Source: Zizania palustris
Lineage: Eukaryota; Streptophyta; Magnoliopsida; Poales; Poaceae
DNA: 64,000 nt
Reading direction: 5' to 3'
Assembly (NCBI GenBank): GCA_019279435.1
Contig: JAAALK010000081.1
Span: forward strand, 59,139,318-59,203,317
Shown here: in pieces, positions 1-10,311 of the stretch
Layout of the letters: every line of letters begins with the position of its first letter
Numbering within the stretch: position 1 is the first letter of the stretch
The notes under the pieces: generated by a model
Told to the model about the DNA's origin: nothing
Database searches by the model: none
The model's input: the letters and a program-made list of their open reading frames with translations, nothing else
Translations under genes and position numbers: made by a program

Positions 1-67
1 AGCACAAACTCTTTGTTTGTTCATTCTTGATCTCAGAGAACCTGTTGGTGTAACTTTTGCGCCAACA
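1..67 (+). mobile_element. 3' end of a Tat-type LTR, plus orientation
   Basis: The window opens inside an LTR that ends in GCGCCAACA at 67. The last 60 bases resemble the end of the solo LTR at 47712-48168, which also ends in CGCCAACA. The rest of this LTR lies outside the window. Its orientation is opposite to that of the LTR remnant that follows at 88-417. Confidence 0.75.
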
Positions 68-68
68 G

Positions 69-87
69 TTGGCTCCGTCCGTTGGAC
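69..87 (+). other. Degenerate primer-binding site after the LTR
   Basis: Directly after the LTR end comes TTGGCTCCGTCCGTTGG, a mutated form of TGGCGCCGTCCGTGGGG, which follows the 5' LTR of the intact Tat-2 element (41550-41566, minus strand). It marks position 67 as the inner end of a 5' LTR. The internal region that should follow is gone; after about 20 bases the sequence switches to a reversed LTR. Confidence 0.6.
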
Positions 88-417
88 TGTTGGTATTTAT
101 AGGTAAAAATGCATAAGGAAAATACCTAATTACTCCTAGATTACAACCGACATAGTGGAAACTATTCGGTGCCAGGAACAAGGTTATAAAAGGTAAAACA
201 CTACAAGGTAGATGGATAAGCCAAACATCTCATCAATCATGTCCTTCAGCTTCGGGGCCTTTATCTTCCATTCGGGGGGTTCATCAAGGCTTCACATCGC
301 TGCACCATTCGGCTTGACGCCTCTACCTCCGAACGACTGCCCACCAGCTTCGGAGCTCTTCTTAGCCTTTGAGGTATTAATCTTTAAGTCCTGAAAATGG
401 AGTAATTTCCCCCAATA
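88..417 (-). mobile_element. 3' LTR remnant of the left Tat copy (reversed)
   Basis: It begins TGTTGG and ends CCCCCAATA, the expected reversed termini (the Tat-2 LTR is TGTTGG...CCCCCAACA). Blocks such as ATTACAACCGACATAGTGG are shared with the 495-bp Tat-2 LTRs. TGTTGG is joined directly to the internal GGTATTTATAGG block, so about 160 bp of the LTR is missing. The segment just after it (TAGCCCCTCGAATACGC) is also shared with Tat-2 and Tat-3; on the minus strand it is the purine-rich tract that abuts a 3' LTR. Confidence 0.75.
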
Positions 418-688
418 GTAGCCCCTCGAATACGCCTCTCTGTAGTTAACCTGTTTAGAAAGAGGGCAGTATACGGAAGGGACATTTCTATTTTTTGAGA
501 CTTAAAGGGGATTCGGACATGTTATAACTCACAGAGGACATCGAATCCAAAGTGTTCGAACCTCTCCCTTCGGGTTCCTTATACGATGGGAACACGTACT
601 GGGAAGAGAACCGTTTCGGAGCGCAAACATTGTTAAGAGCCGAACCTGCAGTGTGAAAGCAATCGAAGAGTAGCACCCGACGAGCGGT
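418..688 (+). promoter_or_regulatory. Upstream region of the left antisense gene
   Basis: These 270 bases between the reversed LTR and the TATA box hold no gene. The first 60 bases (TAGCCCCTCGAATACGC...GCAGTATACGGAAGG) are conserved at the same place in Tat-2 (27732-27790) and Tat-3 (59559-59620). They therefore serve as the end of the gag-pol transcription unit (polypurine tract on the minus strand) and probably as upstream promoter of the antisense gene on the plus strand. Confidence 0.45.
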
Positions 689-696
689 TATAAAAG
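689..696 (+). promoter_or_regulatory. TATA box of the left antisense gene
   Basis: TATAAAAG lies about 100 bp upstream of the ATG at 788. Tat-2 (28058) and Tat-3 (59887) have TATAAATA at the equivalent place, 127 and 149 bp from their ATGs. The recurrence at the same relative position in three elements is the main support. Confidence 0.55.
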
Positions 697-787
697 GGAA
701 AGACAAGGATTAACCGAGGCTTTTTACCGCTCCCAGTACTCGCGATTTACTTTCCCCAATCCTTCAACCTCATGAGCATCCGAGCGA

Positions 788-3700
788 ATGGCGAGAACTA
801 GCCACACCGCTCCAGCGGCAGCCAGCACTCTTGTGCAGAGGCAGGCGTGGGCTGTCTCGGCAGCAGCGGCAATGGCGGGGACTTCGGGCGGCGCTTGGCC
901 CAAGAATCCTCGGGGGCTCCATCCGCCTTCCAAGAAGAAAATCGCCCAAAGCTTCCTCATCAGTCAATCCGTGAGCACCGCCGAGTCCATTGAAGAGGCC
1001 GTGGACGGGAAGCTGGGCGCCGGATTGAGGACTCGGGTCCCTAGACCGGAATCAACTCCAAGGCCATGAAGCGGGGAGGTGGTGGTCTTCGAGGCGTTTT
1101 TCGAAGAAGGCTTGGGGCTTCCAGCCGTGGACTTCTTGGCGGAGGTACTAGACCTGTTCCACATAACCTTACCTCAACTGTCTCCCAACACCATCACACG
1201 CCTAGCCATCTTCGAATGGGCGCTCCGGGCGGAAGGATGCGAGGGGCGCTCCAAAGTCTTCGCTGTGACCCACGAGGCCATATGCCAGCCGAAGCCACAT
1301 GATGGGCCTGGGGATTCTAAGGTGACCATAGCTTTCGGCAGCATCAATTTCCAACTGCGGAGGGAGCATGCCCTTCATTTTCCTGCAAAGGCCATCAATG
1401 ACAGATGGTACACCAATTGGATACTCCGGTGGTTTTACGCCGAAGTCGGAGAGGACTCCCCCCTCGTAGGTCCTCTTCAGGAGATTTGGTTCCGGAAGGA
1501 GGCGGAGATCTTCCCAAACCCTAGCCTGCTCTCGACGAGGCTAGGACTGCTCACTTCGGTGGCTCTCCGCATGATTATGCACGATCTAGCCGAAGAGTTT
1601 ATCGCCCTTCAGATCCCTCCCCTCGGAGCTAACTAGCCTATCGTGTTTCAACAGGCCTCGGAGGGAGATCTCCGAAACCTAGGTAAGACTTCATTTCCTG
1701 CAGCATTATATTAGATGAAGGAAACAATTATATTTACGATATCATACCCTTTTCTTTCAGCGGCTCCTCTGGCGTTGGCTCCGGAGGACATAGTTCGAGC
1801 CACCGAACGAGTGCTCGGAGCCCCTTCGGTGGCCAAAAAACAAAAAAGGCTGGAGCTGGTAGGAAGCTGGGAGCGCTCAAACAGAGTGTGGGGACCTCTC
1901 GGGATGGAGCCCCCTCCTCTTCCTGACTTCACCTCGGCGGGAGCAGCCGCTCGAAAACGGAAGGTCGGTGCTGAGCTGCCCAAGAAAGCCAACAAGCAGC
2001 CGTCCATGAAGAAGAAAACAGTGAAGCCCCCTCGGCAGCTGGCTCCGACTTCGTCGGCTTCGTCACTGGATGCCCGGAGCTCAACCTCCGAAGAGCTAGA
2101 GGACTCCGACGCTTAGACAGCGACGGCCTTCGAGAGCTACCTCTTGGCCGATGATGAAGACCTAGGGGATGTCCCCCCTGGAACTTCTGCTAGGGATGAA
2201 GCAGAAGTACCGCCGGTTCCTCCTGCGCCTGTCGTTGTACACGTGGAGTCGGGCTCCGAGACTCCCAACTCACCCACACCCGGGGTGGTTACGGCAGAAG
2301 TCGTGATTCTGACAGGAAATGCGGAGGAGAGTGCTTCGGGAGATGACTTCGCTGACATCCTCCAGGGGTACGAGGTCCTAGAGGATCTGGCGATCCTGCC
2401 CCACGAGGCCCCCGAAGGTACTCCTCGAAGCTCCTGCCTTGGCTGACCTGCACTTTTCCTTGTAATACGCTTATTAATTTTGTTGATAAAATAGGTACCT
2501 CTACGGGTGTCGATGCCCCGGTGGCGCTCGAAGCTCCTTCGCCTTCGGAGGTCGTGACCCGGGTGGACCCCCCTGCTCCTTCGTATGCTCCATGCTTGGC
2601 AGCGAAGAATGCACCCGTCGGAGCGGGTCTGGCGACGGAGGTTGTTCCTGCGGTGTCGGCTCCGATAGTGGAGGTTGCCTCTGCTGTCGTGCCTCTGGTT
2701 GAAGGGGTAGCTGCCGGCGACTGGGGTACTCCTGCTTTATCCGCCGCACCTGTCTTCCCGGCCTCGCTGCAACCTCCATCGGCAATTTGGAGGACGAGGC
2801 CGCGGCAGATGACCGCCAAGCCTTATCTTGGCTTCCTCTGCTGGCTCCGTTCTTGGAGGAGCGGGAAGGCCTCCGAAGGCTCATGGAGCCCCTGGCAGAG
2901 AAGAGCCAGGATATCGCCAATTCGGACTTGGTCTCCGTTTTGAGTGAGGCTGTGGCTCCGACTCTCAACACAGCCCTCGAAAGGGCTGCCCTTCAGGTAT
3001 GAAAAAACACCATAGCCACTTCGAATTAGTGATCATAAATACTTCGGTACTTACTTGTTCTTTTTGCAGCAATTTGTCCTTGCTAGAGCGGCAGCGACTT
3101 CCAATGAGGTCGAGATTAACTGACTCAAAAGGAAGGTTACTACCCTCCAGACCATTCTTAACAACTCCAATGAGAGATCCATCAGGTTGGAGGAGGAAAC
3201 TCTGGTGGAACGGAGGGCTAGGGCAGCGGCCGACGAAGCTCTTCGGACGGTGAGACAAGACAATGACGCGCTCCGCTCCTCAGCCCAAGAGGTCGAAGCT
3301 GAGCGCGTTGTCCTTCGAGCGGAGGTCGAAAGGCTCCGTCAAGAAGCGGCTGCTTCGAGTGCTCAGTTGGTGGAGCTCCAAGGAGCTCTTAGCCAGGCCA
3401 TGGCCCAGAAAAGCTCTTTAATACTCCAGGTGGTCGAGGTATCTGCAACCGCTGCAGGGCTGGAAGCAGCGGAGAAGAGGAATGCTAGTATGGCGGACCA
3501 TACCTTGGAAGCCCTTCAGGGTACCTTGGACTACTTCGGTACTATGTGCCCCTCATCTTCTGCTACGATCCATGAACCCCTCGATCGGAAGCTGAGAAGG
3601 ATCCAGGTGGCTTCGTCGTTGATGATGAACTCCGGTGTCCGGTACGGAGAAATCTCCGGGCAGTGCGCTGGCATCGGGGTTCTTAGGCACCTTGAGTCTC

Positions 3701-4498
3701 TTCAGATCCCCCTCGGCTCAGTCGGGGGTTCGAGCCCTGGAAGCTTCGCCTCCGACGACTTGCTGCACCCATCTTCGGATGTGGCCTTGGCCTGGGAAGC
3801 CTTCCGACCAACTTGGAAGACGGACCACAAGGCTACGGCCAAGGCTTGGATTGACGAGGCCCGCCGGCAGAAGCAGGCGCAGACAAGGCCACCACTTCTT
3901 GCCTCGCCAGCTCCGGTCATTCCTGCTCCACCCTCCGACCCGCAGGTCTAGCTTTGTAGGGTTATTATATACACGAAGTCCTGTAAAGCCTTCTTTATTA
4001 ATGGAAAAGCTATAAACAAGAAGCTTGTTTTGGGTGTTCTGCTCTTTTTAGGTTTTGTCGTGCCCTTCGAGTCCTGGCCTCGAAACACTGGAAATTACAG
4101 ACGAGCTTCGAAAAGAGTGGGCAAGCCTCGAGAGCTTAAGGCCCTACCGCTGCTCTCGCTTCTCTGTTCCTCGCGGAGACAGAGGGGAGATAACCCTTGA
4201 AATTTCTCAAGAGGTCTTAGCTTATATTAAAGAAGAAGAGAAGGAGAAGGCATCTTCGTCTTCTGAACATATGAACTGGTCCGACTCAGAGTACCAAGCT
4301 GAAGACCCTGCGAAGGCTAGCTCTGAAAGGCTCCTGACGTGGGCCGAGCTTCAAGAAGAGCAAAAGAAAATACGGGTCTCTAAGAAGAAAAGAAGCGTTC
4401 GAACGAAGAGGACCAAGGTGACGGCTTCGAGCTCCGAAGGATCGAGTAGCCGAAGGGGTCTTCGATTTTTCCTAGGCTTAGACCAAAACTTTTCTTAA
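788..4498 (+). pseudogene. Antisense additional gene of Tat-L (broken)
   Basis: This is the plus-strand gene that the Tat lineage carries opposite to gag-pol. By comparison with the complete Tat-3 gene I place exons at 788-1682, 1761-2417, 2495-2996, 3070-3945 and 4052-4498, all with GT/AG borders. Exon 1 starts MARTSHTAP and holds the 'putative gypsy type transposon' domain (Transposase_28-like; core EVVVFEAFFEEGLGLPAVDF at about 1076-1135). Exon 4 is a coiled coil (about 3180-3480). Exon 5 ends in a basic, Ser-rich tail and DQNFS. Lesions: frameshift near 1065, TAG at 1634-1636 in place of the conserved Trp, TAG at 2114-2116 (also in the right copy), frameshift near 2790, TGA near 3121. Function of the family is unknown. 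Confidence 0.75.
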
Positions 4499-4688
4499 TG
4501 TAAAAGTATGATGACTTAGTGTAAAATGCTTCGAAAGTATCTCGCGTGGTTCCTATCCTCCTACCCCTCCTTGTGGGTGGTGGATCCTTTACTTGTGAAA
4601 AAGGGTTCGCCAGGCACAATGGTATGCCGAACAACCAGATGCTTTGCATTAGTTTTATTTTTTATTATTACTATTATTTTTTAAGTGC

Positions 4689-5095
4689 TTAGACTCTTGT
4701 ATGGATCTTACGAAGCCGAAGCCTGAAATACGTAGGATGGCCACCTTCGGCTCTTTTACAGATACTTCGTACCCGGAGGCCGGAAATCTGTTTCTTTTTA
4801 TAGTCCTTAGACTCTTCTACGGATCCTAACAAGCCGGAGCCTGGAATCCGTAGGGTGGCCACCTTCAGCTCTTTTATAGATACTTCGTACCCGGAGGCCG
4901 GAAATCTGTTTCTTTTTATAGTCATTAGACTCTTCTACGGATCCTAACAAGCCGGAGCCTGGAATTCATAGGGTGGCCACCTTCGGCTCTTTTACAGATA
5001 CTTCGTACCCGGAGGCCGGAAATCTGTTTCTTTTTATAGTCCTTAGACTCTTCTACGGATCCTAACAAGTCGGAGCCTGGAATCCGTAGGGTGGC
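4689..5095. repeat. 118-bp tandem repeat, about 3.5 copies
   Basis: TTAGACTCTT recurs at 4689, 4807, 4925 and 5043, exactly 118 bp apart. Each unit contains GGATCCTAACAAGCCGGAG, a CCACCTTCGGCTC block and CCGGAGGCCGGAAATC. The array lies between the 3' ends of the antisense gene (plus) and pol (minus), as does the 61-bp array in Tat-2, so it is a structural part of the element, possibly acting in 3'-end formation or separation of convergent transcripts (inference). Confidence 0.9.
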
Positions 5096-5284
5096 AGCTG
5101 AGCCCCCGAACTGATGGTTCGCTGGCAGCTGCCTAGGTCTTGGGAAAAATGCTTGACTCTGCAAGCATCTCCGTCCTCCCGATGCGTCCATCAGGAGTAA
5201 GGGATGTTCGAAGAGCAAACAAAATTCGACCCTTCTCTTTATTTCATAGAAAGGAAATTTTTTACAAGTGATTACAAGGAGTCC
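5096..5284 (-). other. 3' untranslated region of Tat-L pol
   Basis: No gene. On the minus strand GAAATAAAGAG (plus positions near 5235-5255) follows the integrase stop and looks like a plant polyadenylation signal; the same motif follows pol in the right copy (near 14280). Confidence 0.4.
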
Positions 5285-8200
5285 CTAAGCGTAGTAACGC
5301 TTAAGGTGCTCCGCATGCCATGCATGCTTCAACTCTTCCCCTTCTAAATTAGCTAATTTAAACGATCCGGGGCGCCCTGAGCGTAAGATAACATATGGTC
5401 CTTCCCATTTGCTTCCTAGTTTCCCCGGAGCTATTACACTTCGCAACACTAGATGACCAGGTTTTAGCTCATTTAGCTTTATCTTCGGGTCATACCATGT
5501 CTTTGTGTGGTCCTGGTACTTAGTCAGATTGGCGATAGCTCGAAGCTTTGTTTCTTCTGACAATTCCAGCGAAGTGCCCCTGTCACCTTCGTCTCCAGGT
5601 TGAACTACTCGAAGGGATCCACCTCTGAGCTCCGTCGGAGTCATGGCCTCATCTCCGAATAGTAATCTAAATGGGGTGAAACCTGTGGACCTGGTTTGAG
5701 TGGTTCGAATGGACCACATGATTTTAGGGAGCTCTTCGACCCACAGCCCCTTGGCCAAGCCAACGATTCGGCGATTCAGCCCGGAGAGGATGTTCCCGTT
5801 GGCCCGCTCAACGGCTCCGTTGGATTGTGGATGGCGCACCGCAGCGAAGCACAACTTAATGCCCAGACCTTCACAAAATGCTTGGAAGATGTCAGCTTCG
5901 AACTGGGTTCCATTATCTACCGTCAACTCCCTTGGCACTCCGAACCTGCATATAATGTTCTGCTAGAAAATTTTTTGCACATTCCTCGAGGTGATAGCTG
6001 TCAATGGCTCCGCTTCAACCCACTTTGAGAAATACTCGATTGCTACTACCGCAAACTTCAAGCCGCCTTTTGCCATTGGGAAAGGGCCTATGAGGTCCAT
6101 GCCCCATCTAGCCATTGGCCATACTGGGGCAATAACTTGAAGCTGGGCTGGTGGGCGATGGCTTCGTCTGCCCATCCATTGGCAGCCTTGGCATGTTCGA
6201 ACCAGTTCCTCTGCATCTCTTACTATAGTTGGCCAATAAAACCCTTGCCGAAGCGTCTTGCCAGCTAGCGCACGAGGGGCTAAATGACTTCCGCACAAGC
6301 CTTCGTGGATGTTTTGAAGTATGTCTTGACCGTCGGGCTGGGAGATGCATCGAAGTAGAGGTGAACACACTCCAGCTTTGTATAATACTCCGTCGATAAG
6401 CTTGTAATTTCGAGCTCTTGCTTGCAACCTTTGGGCTTCTGGACCTTCGAGAGGGTCTATGCTACTTTGCAACATGTTCATAATCGGAGCCTACCAATCT
6501 GTAATCGGAATGCACAGTACTTCCGAAGAGGGTAACTGAACAGCTGCTGGTTGCGCTAGTTCTTCGTAGAAAGCACCCTCCGGAAGGTCCACCGCCCCTG
6601 CTACAGCCTTTGCAAGAATATCTCCGAGTTGATTCTCTGCACGAGGGATACTCCGAACTGTAAATCCTCCGAATGCTGCTTCGGCCTTGCGGATTTCTTC
6701 AAGGTATTGTGCTAGATGTGGATTCTTTGCTTCAAAGCTTTTATCAACATGCCCTGCGACGACTGGGGAATCTGTCTTAATCACTATCCTTGCGGCTCCG
6801 AGAGCTTTAGCCTTTCGGAGGCCTAGCAGGATTCCTTCGTACTCGGCGATGTTATTAGTGGTTCTGAAGTTGAGCCTCGCAGAATACATGGCCTTCTGCC
6901 CTGATGGTGATATGATGATGGCCCCTGCTCCGGCACCGGATGCTTGATAAGCTCCGTCAGAAAATATTGTCCATAAACCTTCGAAGGGTTCTTCCGGGGC
7001 CCAAATAGCAGATGGAGTCCACTCTGCTATGAAATCGGCTATGATTTGGGATTTAATAGTTGTTCTTGCCGTGAAGGAGATTTCGAAGGGTGCTAGCTCG
7101 ACCGCCCATTTTCCAATCCTGCCCGTAGAATATTTGTTTCGGAGCATATCTCCAAGAGGATACGATGTAGGGACGATCAGGTTATGCGCCAAGAAATAAT
7201 GCCTTAGCTTTCGCGAGGCCATTACTAGGGCATAAGCAAACTTCTCGAGCTCAGAGTATCTGACTTTAGCTCCGGACAATGCCTCCGACACAAAATAAAC
7301 TGGGTTCTGCACCAGCTTTCCTTTAAGCTCAACTTCCCGGACCAATACTGCACTTACTGCTGAACCTGTTGCTACAAGATATAGGAGCAGTGTTTCTTCT
7401 GGAAGGGGAACGGTCAAATTTGATAATCTTCCGAGGTATGCTTTTATATCATCGAAGCTCTTCTGACACTCTGGTGTCCAACTAAAGCTTTCGGACCCCT
7501 TTAATGCTTTGAAAATTGGGAGGCTCCGCTCTGCTGACCTAGCCAGGAACCTGCCAAGTGCTGCGAGCCTTCCTGCTAGCTTCTGCACTTGCTTCAAATT
7601 CTCTGGTGCTTTTGAGCACTTTTTATTACAATATCATCCATATAGGCCTCGACATTGCGCCCTATCTGATGACCTAGAGCCTTAGCTATTAAACGTGAAA
7701 AGGTGGCTCCGACATTCCGCAAACCAAAAGGCATTCTTACATAACAGAATACTCCAGAAGGAGTTATAAAGCTTGTCTTGGGTTCGTCTTCGCGTTTCAG
7801 CCATACTTGATGATACCCGGAATAAGCGTCGAGGAAACTTAGCAATTCGGAGCCGGCTGTGGAATCCACCAGCTGATCTATTCGGGGCATCGGGTAGGGG
7901 TCTCGCGGGCATGCTTTATTTAATGAAGTAAAGTCAATACACATGTGTCACTTGTTCGAGTCCTTTTTCCTTACAAAAACAGGGTTAGCCAACCACTCGG
8001 TATGGGCCACCACCCTGATCATGCCAGCTCTTAATAATTTTTCTACTTCGGCTTTAGCGAGGCTTGCTCTTTCTGTTGATAGCTTGCGGAGCCCCTGGCG
8101 CACTAGCCTGGCCTTCAGGTTGACGAGCAGACTATGCTCGATGATGCTTCGATCGACCCCGGTGATGTCTTCGTCAGTCCAAGCAAAGACGTCCAGATTT

Positions 8201-9049
8201 TTCCTGACGACTTCTTCTAACGAGGCAGCTATCTCCGGGGATAGCCCTTTGCCGAACTGTACTGGGTACTCTTTGCCATCTTTCGAAATTATTCTTGTCT
8301 CAACATCACCCTCCGGGCTTGGCTTGAGAGAGGGCCCCTTCGAAGGGTTTGAGGCCTCTGGCACTTCTTCGATGCTTTTCGCCACGTTGTGCACTTGCTG
8401 GGGATCCAATGGCTGCACATGGCCATACTCCATCCTCTGGGCTACAGCTTGGTCTCCTGAAATGGTAAGCACTCCACCTTGCGTGGGCATTTTGAGACAA
8501 AGGTAATTATGATGCGCTATAGCCCTGAACTGGTTCAGCATCCCTCGGCCAAAGATTGCGTTTTAAGCATATGGGGCATCGACCACGTCGAAGATCACCT
8601 CTTCTACCCTAGCCAAAGGTCCCTCTCTGAAGGCAACCTCGAGGCCTATCTGGCCGAGGGCATCGAGAGGCGGTCCTGAGAACCCTTGAAGTGGCCGGGC
8701 TACCGGAAGTAGATGCTTCCGAGGTATGCACATCTGATCGAAGGCCTGGACGAAGAGTATGTCTGCGGAGCTCCTGCCATCTACTAGGATCCTTCGGACC
8801 TCCACTCCTGCTATATCAGCAGAAATGACCAAGGGGTCAGCATGGGGGAACTTCACCACCGCTGCATCGCTGGCAGTAAACGAGATGGGCACGTGGGACC
8901 ACTCTGGCATCCCTTCGGCGGAACTCGAGGTTCCAATGTGCCCGACCTCGCGGACGTACTCACGTTGCTGCCTCTTGGACATGCTCCCGAGGGTCCCCCC
9001 CTCTGGAGATGGGCAGGACCACTCGCTTGCCGCGGTCTTGCGGGTCTTC
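5285..9049 (-). pseudogene. pol of Tat-L (protease-RT-RNH-aRNH-integrase), broken
   Basis: Reading leftward: protease with LVDGRSSAD (near 8780; the second Gly of the usual DGG is Arg), then reverse transcriptase with YMDD (near 7630), RNase H, a second archaeal-type RNase H (FSDGAYQAS near 6950), integrase HHCC zinc-binding motif (HEGLCGSH) and DDE core with VDNGTQF and ERANG. Stops interrupt it at 8563 (Tyr to TAA), 7948 (Trp to TGA in the RT finger region), 6491 and 5963 (Trp to TAG). A 178-bp deletion at about 7603-7608, bounded by CACCAG in the undeleted right copy, removes the RT thumb/connection. The C-terminal half is open as separate blocks of 368, 172 and 217 codons. It cannot make a working polyprotein. 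Confidence 0.9.
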
Positions 9050-10300
9050 CTACTTTGGTGGTGGCATAATATTGGCCACCGGTAGCCGCATGGGGGCTTC
9101 AAGGGCACCGGCTCGGGCCACAGTTTGCACAGGCTCCGACCGTGTCGATGGTGGGGCTCGATCCGAAGCACCCCGCCCGGTACTTCGCTCAAGGTAGTCG
9201 CCCCGAAGGTCCAACACTGCCTTGCAATCCTTTGTGTCATGGCTCCTATTGTCGCCATGCACGCAACAGAAAAAACTCTGACGCCTGCCAGGCACCCTTT
9301 CTTGAGGCTTCTGCGGCCCGGCCTTGAAATTCTTCGCCTGCTGGAAATTGGCAGGTGCCCTCGGAGCAGAAGGTGCAATGTTTAGCACCTCCGAACGAAA
9401 ATGCTTCTTTCCCCTCTTGTGCTCGTTGAAGCGGTTGTCTGGAGGCTGTAGGGGAGCGGAGGATTCGGGCTCCACCTTGACTTCCCGGAGGGTGGGCGAT
9501 GGTGCTTCAGCACATCGAAGACAGCCTTCCTCCGCCTTGGCATACTGTTCGAAGTATGCCATCAGCTGCGCCACATACGTCACCAGCTTCCGATGGAGTT
9601 TGCTGAGGAGGTCTGGGTTCAGCACCCCTTCGCGGGCGGCGTCGACTACCGAAGAGGTAGACAGGCCCTTAATCTGCGACTTGGTGTGGGCGAAGCGCGT
9701 GAAGTACTCCCGGAGTGTTTCTCCCGCCCGCTGTTTCACCTGGAACAAACTTCTTATGGACATTGGGGCCATGAAGGTGCCTTGGAAGTTGCTCACAAAT
9801 TTCTTCTTCAGCTGCTCCCAAGAGCTGATCGATCCTGGCTTCAGAGACCAGAACCATCGGAGCGCCACGCCTTCGAGAGCGAGGGGGAAGCATTTTGCCA
9901 TAGTGCTTCGCACCCCCCCCCCCCGCTTGCTTCTATTGCCAGGGCATATGAGGAGGCGAACTCTCCGGGGTCCGACCCCTCGGAGTACTTGTGCAACTTC
10001 GAGGCCTTGAATCTGGGGTCGAAAGGCACCCTTTGCAAGTCCGAATGCAACGGAGACTCATCATCGAAAGATGCATTCTCAGCCTCCTCCGGGACTTGAG
10101 TAGCTTCTGGTAGATCACGAGCCCCACCGTCTTGAGGCCCTTCTGGAGTTTCGGTGGAGGCTTTAGTGCGGAGGCGATCGGAGGCCTCTTGCCTCCACCT
10201 GGCTACTTCCTCCTGAAGCCTTGCTAGTTGAGTAGTCTCGGTTCCAGGAAGGTCTTCATCTTCGTTGGAGGGCACCTCCGGGTCTCAGGAGCTGACATAA
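9050..10300 (-). pseudogene. gag of Tat-L, frameshifted
   Basis: It encodes the plant Retrotrans_gag-type capsid core (ALAIEASGG, then MAKCFPLALEGVALRWFWSL and FVSNFQGTF), in the same order as residues 85-200 of the Tat-2 polyprotein. A run of 12 C at 9913-9924 shifts the frame inside the capsid; Tat-2 has no such run there. A TAG closes the frame at 9050, just before protease. TGA replaces Gln in the family leader near 10290. A cysteine-rich segment near 9270 (CCVHGDNRSHDTKDC) matches the Tat-2 zinc-knuckle-like site. This segment is the unpaired loop of the inverted repeat, because the right copy lacks gag. Confidence 0.85.
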
Positions 10301-10311
10301 TCAGTCTGAAG

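Larger units (their letters stand above)
1430..9035 (+). repeat. Left arm of a 7.5-kb inverted repeat
   Basis: From the GATAC at 1430 to the CCGCGGT at about 9035, this arm is the reverse complement of 17728-10312. Protein blocks such as the last antisense exon (4052-4498 against 15474-15028) differ at only a handful of residues. The arms differ by a 178-bp deletion (left) and a rearranged exon 2/3 region (right). The unpaired loop is about 9036-10311. Confidence 0.88.
88..10308 (-). mobile_element. Tat-L: decayed Ty3/gypsy Tat element, left arm
   Basis: On the minus strand the order is gag, protease, reverse transcriptase, RNase H, second RNase H, integrase, tandem repeats, antisense gene, 3' LTR. 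The 5' LTR and primer site are missing; homology to the family leader fades at about 10300-10308, where a second copy in the opposite orientation begins. Numerous stops, a 12-C frameshift and a 178-bp deletion show that it is dead. The second, archaeal-type RNase H between the first RNase H and integrase, together with the antisense gene, places it in the Tat lineage (family knowledge). Confidence 0.88.

Noticed and set aside
4689..5095. Direct repeats considered as a CRISPR array
   Set aside because: 118-bp units with no spacers, in a plant retrotransposon.
10228..10311. Start of a 559-codon protein on plus (MSSLGSRKVFIF...)
   Set aside because: The first 28 or so residues are antisense of the left copy's gag leader read across the inverted junction. 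The real homology starts at GKRVVLP.
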